Shown one piece after another: positions 59,906-64,000 of a DNA stretch of 64,000 nucleotides; the stretch's first letter is position 1, and each line of letters begins with the position of its first letter. The notes under the pieces were generated by a model. It had not been told where the DNA came from. It saw only the letters and a program-made list of their open reading frames with translations, and did not search any database. The position numbers and the translations under genes are program-made. The stretch is from Paraburkholderia panacisoli (lineage in GTDB: Bacteria > Pseudomonadota > Gammaproteobacteria > Burkholderiales > Burkholderiaceae). The stretch spans positions 103,727 through 167,726 of the forward strand of contig NZ_VTUZ01000020.1 of NCBI RefSeq assembly GCF_008369935.1, given 5' to 3'.

Positions 59906-60652
59906 TTAGCCGCGATGAATCGTCAATCCGGCGAACGATTGGGCGACCGGCATCAGTTCGATCGTGTTGATGTTGACGTGCGCCGGGCGGGTGGCGATCC
60001 AGTAGATCGAATCCGCGATGTCTTCGGCCGTCAGCGGCTGGACGTTTTCGTACACCTTGTCGGCTTTTTCGTCGTCGCCGCGAAAGCGCACGTTCGAGAA
60101 TTCGGTGCCGCCGCACAGGCCCGGCTCGATGTCGGTGACGCGCAGCGCGGTGCCAGCCAGGTCGGCCCGCAGGTTCAGACTGAACTGGCGCACGAATGCC
60201 TTGGTCGCGCCGTATACGTTGCCGCCCGCGTAGGGCCAGCGGCCGGCCACGGAGCCCAGATTGAAGATATGGCCGCGATTGCGCTCGATCATGCCGGGCA
60301 GCAGCGCATGCGTGACCTGCACGAGACCCGTGCAGTTGGTCTCGATCATCGTGTTCCATTCGTCGAGGCTCGCCTTTTGCGCCGGCTCGACGCCGAGCGC
60401 GAGGCCGGCGTTGTTGACCAGCACGTCGATCGCGGCGAATTCGGCCGGCAGCGCGGCGGGCGCCGCTGCGACGGCGGCGCGGTCGCGCACGTCGAGTTCG
60501 TACGGCAGCAGCGCGTCGCCGAGTTCGTCGGCGAGTGCCTGCAGGCGGTCTTTGCGGCGCGCGGTGGCGACGACGCGATGGCCGCCTTTGACGAAGGCGC
60601 GAGCGATAGCGGCGCCGAATCCCGCGGACGCTCCGGTGACGAACACAATCAT
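59906..60652 (-). CDS. Short-chain dehydrogenase/reductase (YdfG-like)
   Basis: The 248-residue NAD(P)-dependent oxidoreductase has the SDR motif VFVTGASAGFGAAIARAFVKGGHRVVATARR (TGxxxGxG, with basic residues that favour NADP), a VLVNNAGLALG segment, and the catalytic Ser-Tyr-Lys arrangement (NLGSVAGRWPYAGGNVYGATKAFV). It resembles E. coli YdfG (3-hydroxy-acid/serine dehydrogenase), but the substrate is not shown. AGGGAA lies 6 bases before ATG 60652. It lies upstream of ybgC on the same strand but is not a known part of Tol-Pal. Confidence 0.93.
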   Translation of the reverse strand: MIVFVTGASAGFGAAIARAFVKGGHRVVATARRKDRLQALADELGDALLPYELDVRDRAAVAAAPAALPAEFAAIDVLVNNAGLALGVEPAQKASLDEWNTMIETNCTGLVQVTHALLPGMIERNRGHIFNLGSVAGRWPYAGGNVYGATKAFVRQFSLNLRADLAGTALRVTDIEPGLCGGTEFSNVRFRGDDEKADKVYENVQPLTAEDIADSIYWIATRPAHVNINTIELMPVAQSFAGLTIHRG

Positions 60653-60902
60653 TGCAGTTCCCTGGTCGGTAAGAGAGAAAGGCCCCAAGCCTACTTCCAA
60701 TGCCGCGCTGCGGCAAGGATGAACCAGCCGTATCAGCGGCTGCGGCAGCGGCGCGCTGCGGATTCCCGGCGCATTGCCGGCCGGCGTTCTCACGCCGCGC
60801 GGGGTGGCGTGGCGGCAGGTTCCGCCAGGATGGCCGACGCGCGCCGGGGCGCCGGCAAGCCGGTTGCCTATTCGACCCTCTTCCAATAAACTAACGCGCT
60901 CG

Positions 60903-61013
60903 ACCCTGCGTGACTGGCGATAGAACCGATTCATCCGATCGGGTTCAAGGTGGAACAACCCACCGTGAAGCGCAGGGTGCCGTTTTGCCGTTCGCCTGGG
61001 CAGCCGTGATCCG
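60903..61013 (+). promoter_or_regulatory. ZTP (pfl) riboswitch controlling glyA
   Basis: The aptamer shows the conserved pfl core. A long stem ACCCTGCG (60903-60910) pairs perfectly with CGCAGGGT (60971-60978), and GTGACTGGCG follows its 5' arm. A GGTGG hairpin pairs with CCACC, then AAGCG. The 3' part carries GCCGTTCGCCTGGGC (60988-61002), the pseudoknot and ligand-binding portion. Pfl RNAs sense ZTP/ZMP, the purine intermediate that signals 10-formyl-tetrahydrofolate shortage, and often precede glyA. The expression platform in the 162 bases before glyA was not resolved. Confidence 0.9.
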
Positions 61014-61174
61014 CGCGCGTTTATCTGCGCTGACGGTGGCTGTCCTGCCTCGCGTGTGCGGCGACTCTCCGTTCGCCACGTCAGGGCTGGCTCAGCCGCC
61101 AGCAGCGCTGCGTACCCTCTACGCAAGATTCGGCGCATGATCCGGTCAACCTGAACACACTCAACGGAATCCGT

Positions 61175-62422
61175 ATGTTTGACAGAGCCCAAAGCACCAT
61201 CGCCAACGTCGATCCTGAACTCTGGAAGGTCATCGAGCAGGAAAACCGCCGTCAGGAAGAGCACATCGAACTGATCGCGTCGGAAAACTACACGAGCCCG
61301 GCTGTGATGGCTGCGCAAGGCTCGCAACTCACCAACAAGTACGCCGAAGGGTATCCGGGCAAGCGCTACTACGGCGGCTGCGAATACGTCGACGTGGCCG
61401 AGCAGCTGGCGATCGACCGCGTGAAGCAACTGTTCGGCGCCGAAGCCGCCAACGTGCAGCCGAATTCCGGTTCGCAGGCGAACCAGGGCGTGTTCTTCGC
61501 GATGCTCAAGCCGGGCGACACGATCATGGGCATGAGCCTCGCGCACGGCGGCCACCTGACCCACGGCTCGCCGGTCAACATGTCCGGCAAGTGGTTCAAC
61601 GTGGTGAGCTACGGCCTGAACGAAGCCGAAGACATCGACTACGACGCCGCTGAGAAGCTGGCTCAGGAACACAAGCCGAAGCTGATCGTGGCGGGTGCGT
61701 CGGCATTCGCGCTGCGCATCGATTTCGAACGCATGTCGAAAATCGCCAAGTCGGTCGGCGCGTACTTCATGGTCGACATGGCGCACTATGCCGGTCTGAT
61801 CGCCGCCGGTGTCTACCCGAACCCGGTGCCGCACGCCGATTTCGTCACCACGACCACGCACAAGAGCCTGCGCGGCCCGCGCGGCGGCGTGATCCTGATG
61901 AAGGCCGAGTTCGAAAAGCAGATCAACTCGGCCATCTTCCCGGGCATCCAGGGCGGTCCGCTGATGCACGTGATCGCCGGCAAGGCTGTCGCGTTCAAGG
62001 AAGCGCTGTCGCCGGAATTCAAGGCATATCAGCAGCAAGTCGTCGAAAACGCTCGCGTGCTGGCTGAAACGCTGGTCAAGCGTGGTCTGCGCATCGTCTC
62101 GGGCCGCACGGAAAGCCACGTGATGCTGGTCGACCTGCGCGCGAAGAAGATCACCGGCAAGGCAGCGGAAGCGGCGCTCGGCGCGGCGCACATCACGGTC
62201 AACAAGAACGCGATTCCGAACGATCCGGAAAAGCCGTTCGTGACGAGCGGCGTGCGCCTGGGCTCGCCGGCCATGACCACGCGCGGCTTCGGCGTCAAGG
62301 AAGCCGAGCTGGTGGGTAACCTGATTGCCGACGTGCTGGACAACCCGGAAGACACCGCCACGATCGACCGCGTGCGCGCGCAGGTCGCCGAGTTGACGCA
62401 GCGTTTCCCGGTCTACAAGTAA
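61175..62422 (+). CDS. glyA: Serine hydroxymethyltransferase GlyA
   Basis: GlyA converts serine and tetrahydrofolate to glycine and 5,10-methylene-tetrahydrofolate, the main source of one-carbon units. The 415-residue PLP enzyme has the signature DFVTTTTHKSLRGPRGG with the PLP lysine Lys230. It also has HIELIASENYTSPAVMAAQGSQLTNKYAEGYPGKRYYGGCEYVD and MGMSLAHGGHLTHGS. Length is standard. A ZTP riboswitch in the leader ties expression to folate and purine supply. It is followed after 6 bases by nrdR, a common pairing. Confidence 0.98.
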   Translation: MFDRAQSTIANVDPELWKVIEQENRRQEEHIELIASENYTSPAVMAAQGSQLTNKYAEGYPGKRYYGGCEYVDVAEQLAIDRVKQLFGAEAANVQPNSGSQANQGVFFAMLKPGDTIMGMSLAHGGHLTHGSPVNMSGKWFNVVSYGLNEAEDIDYDAAEKLAQEHKPKLIVAGASAFALRIDFERMSKIAKSVGAYFMVDMAHYAGLIAAGVYPNPVPHADFVTTTTHKSLRGPRGGVILMKAEFEKQINSAIFPGIQGGPLMHVIAGKAVAFKEALSPEFKAYQQQVVENARVLAETLVKRGLRIVSGRTESHVMLVDLRAKKITGKAAEAALGAAHITVNKNAIPNDPEKPFVTSGVRLGSPAMTTRGFGVKEAELVGNLIADVLDNPEDTATIDRVRAQVAELTQRFPVYK

Positions 62423-62428
62423 GCCGTC

Positions 62429-62911
62429 ATGCATTGCCCCTTCTGCCGCCACGCCGATACGCAGGTCGTCGACTCGCGCGTATCCGAAGACGGCGCGACG
62501 ATTCGCCGGCGCCGCCGCTGCCCGGCCTGCGACAAACGTTTCACGACGTATGAGCGGGTCGAGCTGGCGTTGCCGTCGGTCGTCAAGAAGGATGGCAGCC
62601 GCACGGAATTCGACCGCCGCAAGATCGTCGCGAGCATGCAACTGGCGCTGCGCAAGCGCCCGGTGGCTGCGGACGCGATCGACGCGGCGGTTGCCCGCAT
62701 CGAGTATCAGTTGCTCGGCAGCGGTGAGCGCGAGGTGCGCAGCGAGCGGCTTGGCGAACTCGTGATGAACGAGTTGCGTGCGCTCGACACAATCGCCTAT
62801 GTTCGTTTCGCCTCCGTCTACCGGCGCTTCGAAGATGTCTCCGAATTTGAAGACGTGATCGAAGAATTTCGCCGCGCTTCTTCTCCGCCCAAGCCTCCAC
62901 GCAAGCGCTGA
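62429..62911 (+). CDS. nrdR: Transcriptional repressor NrdR
   Basis: NrdR represses ribonucleotide reductase genes in an ATP/dATP-dependent way. The 160-residue protein has an N-terminal zinc ribbon (Cys3, Cys6, Cys31, Cys34) with RRRRRCPACDKRFTTYERVEL. The ATP-cone domain follows (VVKKDGSRTEFDRRKIVASMQLALRKRPV...RELGELVM...LDTIAYVRFASVYRRFEDVSEF). Length is typical. It is co-oriented with glyA, 6 bases downstream, and probably in the same transcript. Confidence 0.96.
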   Translation: MHCPFCRHADTQVVDSRVSEDGATIRRRRRCPACDKRFTTYERVELALPSVVKKDGSRTEFDRRKIVASMQLALRKRPVAADAIDAAVARIEYQLLGSGEREVRSERLGELVMNELRALDTIAYVRFASVYRRFEDVSEFEDVIEEFRRASSPPKPPRKR

Positions 62912-63108
62912 CCGCAGTCGCGCCGCGGGTTGCTTTTCGATCTCCGCTGCTCCACGCGCTGTTTCTCGCATGAGTATCTCCCGCTCGATGATGGTTCGTC
63001 GCGTGCATTCTTACGCGGGATAGCGTCCGAGTGCCACCTGGCCATCCGGCCGATTGTCGAGCCGTTTTCAAGCCGCTAGATTGACTGCGTTCTTCGAAAT
63101 GATCAGGG

Positions 63109-63648
63109 ATGCAGATGAAATTCGATGTGGTCTACCGGCCGCCGGGTAGCGGCTTCACGCTTGTTGAAACGCTGGCCGTGGTCGCGCTGCTGGCGGTGAT
63201 CGCGGTGATGGCGACACCATCGTTCGTGGCGTGGCGCGTGCGCGATCAGGTCGACGCGCGTGCGAAGGCGCTGGTGTCGACGCTCGTCTATGCGCGCAGC
63301 GAGGCGCTGCGGCGCGGTGCACGCGTCACCGTATGCCGCATCGATGCGGCGCGAGCGTGCCTTGCAGCGGGACAGCCCTGCGCCAACGGCGTCACCGACT
63401 GGTCCTGCGGCTGGGCTGTGCTGGCCGAACGTGGCGGCACGTTGTCACTGCTTCGCGCGCAGTCGCTGCTGGCGGCGGTGAGTATCACCGGCGTGCAGAC
63501 GAATCTCACGTTCACGCCGCCAGCGGGGCAATTGATCGGCACGTTTCGCAGTTTCGATGTCGCGCCGCATGCACCCACTCAGGCGACTCAAGGCAGCAAG
63601 TGGCGACGCTGCATCCGTATTGCGGCCTCAGGATTACCCGCAAGTTAG
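63109..63648 (+). CDS. GspH/FimT-family type IV pseudopilin, 3' end probably cut
   Basis: This 179-residue minor pseudopilin has a prepilin peptidase site after Gly15 (GSGFTLVETLAVVALLAVIAVMATPSF) with the required Glu5 of the mature protein at residue 20. The hydrophobic helix and a FimT/GspH-like beta domain with Cys residues follow (VTVCRIDAARACLAAGQPCANGVTDWSCGWAVL). It ends WRRCIRIAASGLPAS, where relatives usually continue with several more residues, so the last codons may come from the adjoining insertion element, whose transposase ends 10 bases away in convergent orientation. It could act in type IV pilus assembly. Confidence 0.85.
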   Translation: MQMKFDVVYRPPGSGFTLVETLAVVALLAVIAVMATPSFVAWRVRDQVDARAKALVSTLVYARSEALRRGARVTVCRIDAARACLAAGQPCANGVTDWSCGWAVLAERGGTLSLLRAQSLLAAVSITGVQTNLTFTPPAGQLIGTFRSFDVAPHAPTQATQGSKWRRCIRIAASGLPAS

Positions 63649-63657
63649 CTGATCATG

Positions 63658-64000
63658 CTATTCGTTTTGCCTGAAGAGGCGATACATCTTCGTAATCTCA
63701 TGCAGTATCAGGAACCCGCGCCACATGACTGTGGGGCCGGGCGGGTGGTCATGCTTGCGATTCAGATAACCGCCGAGCATGGCGATCCACAGGACGGCCT
63801 GCCCCAGCGACGGAATTTGCTTTGGCGGTTTCGTGGTGCCATGTGTGTGGCTGTACAGTGCTTGCCATTCGACGGGTTGCAACAGTACTTCGCACGACAG
63901 GTCTGCGTCGGTCCGTGCGAGCAGGGTCGCATACAGGATGCGCCAGGCGATGACGGCAAACAGCGCGGTCGCGCGTACGAAACGATCGAGATTGCCGAAT
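63658..64000 (-). mobile_element. IS4-family (Tn5/IS50-like) transposase, C-terminal part, runs off window
   Basis: The minus strand is open from the window edge to the stop near 63658. It encodes RFVRATALFAVIAWRILYATLLARTDADLSCEVLLQPVEWQALYSHTHGTTKPPKQIPSLGQAVLWIAMLGGYLNRKHDHPPGPTVMWRGFLILHEITKMYRLF. The LQP.EW.ALY....PP....SL.QA..WIA.LGG....K.D..PG..V.WRG...L......Y pattern is typical of the C-terminal part of IS4/Tn5-type transposases. The 5' portion and one element end are outside. No clean inverted repeat was seen in the 10 bases before fimT's end. Confidence 0.88.

Noticed and set aside
59906..62971. A 1021-codon minus-strand frame spanning the SDR gene, glyA and nrdR
   Set aside because: Only its last 248 codons (the SDR protein from ATG 60652) look like a protein; the rest is antisense to glyA and nrdR.

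Overview
The window is a high-GC stretch of a betaproteobacterial main chromosome, most likely Burkholderiaceae and probably Paraburkholderia/Burkholderia. The evidence is gene content and order: glcDEF, yhdP-nit-tldD, glnE, recN-nadK, hrcA, hemH, grpE-dnaK-dnaJ, panB-dNK-folK-pcnB-HAD-hda, purM, miaA-mutL, ybgC-tolQRAB-pal-cpoB and glyA-nrdR, together with compact spacing and codon use. No species call is possible from sequence alone.

Layout. 1-2.4 kb: the end of a catalase gene, a small membrane protein, dps and ubiA. 2.6-9.7 kb: a leftward block with a second FAD-linked oxidase, glycolate oxidase glcD-glcE-glcF, yggS and proC. 9.9-11.2 kb: a PduO-type cobalamin adenosyltransferase and a HigBA-like toxin-antitoxin pair. 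11.4-12.8 kb: aroG (DAHP synthase) behind a complete transcription-attenuation leader with its own promoter, an aromatic leader peptide, competing stems and a terminator. 12.9-19.6 kb: tldD, a nitrilase-family amidase and yhdP. 19.8-25.4 kb: glnE, recN and nadK. 25.7-33.5 kb: hrcA, hemH, hslR and the heat-shock genes grpE-dnaK-dnaJ, with a near-perfect sigma-32 promoter and a decayed thioredoxin-like gene between grpE and dnaK. 33.5-41.9 kb: a PabB-PabC fusion that carries a perfect terminator-like palindrome inside its reading frame, then a leftward folate/pantothenate/RNA-processing cluster and a PerM-type transporter. 42-48.8 kb: purM, miaA, mutL, a DedA protein, an MscS channel and a small membrane protein.

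49.2-54.1 kb is the accessory region. A 49-bp duplicate of the 3' part of tRNA-Lys (49802-49850 and 54069-54117) brackets about 4.2 kb of mosaic, mostly broken DNA. It holds a 3' fragment of tRNA-His, small Cys-containing phage-type ORFs, a methyltransferase, a DUF1353/tail-type phage cluster, two frameshifted small phage genes and a RelA/SpoT-domain gene stopped by an amber codon. No integrase remains.

54.2-64 kb: the complete Tol-Pal operon, a short-chain dehydrogenase, glyA under a ZTP (pfl) riboswitch, nrdR, and a FimT/GspH-type minor pseudopilin gene whose end appears to be cut by an IS4-family element that runs off the window.

The most interesting signals are regulatory or degenerative. 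They are the eight-aromatic-residue leader peptide and attenuator of aroG, the intragenic terminator in pabB, the two-tRNA mosaic island, the ZTP riboswitch, and the pseudogenes. I did not find a new multi-gene defence or biosynthetic system. The closest candidate is the broken RelA/SpoT-domain gene.
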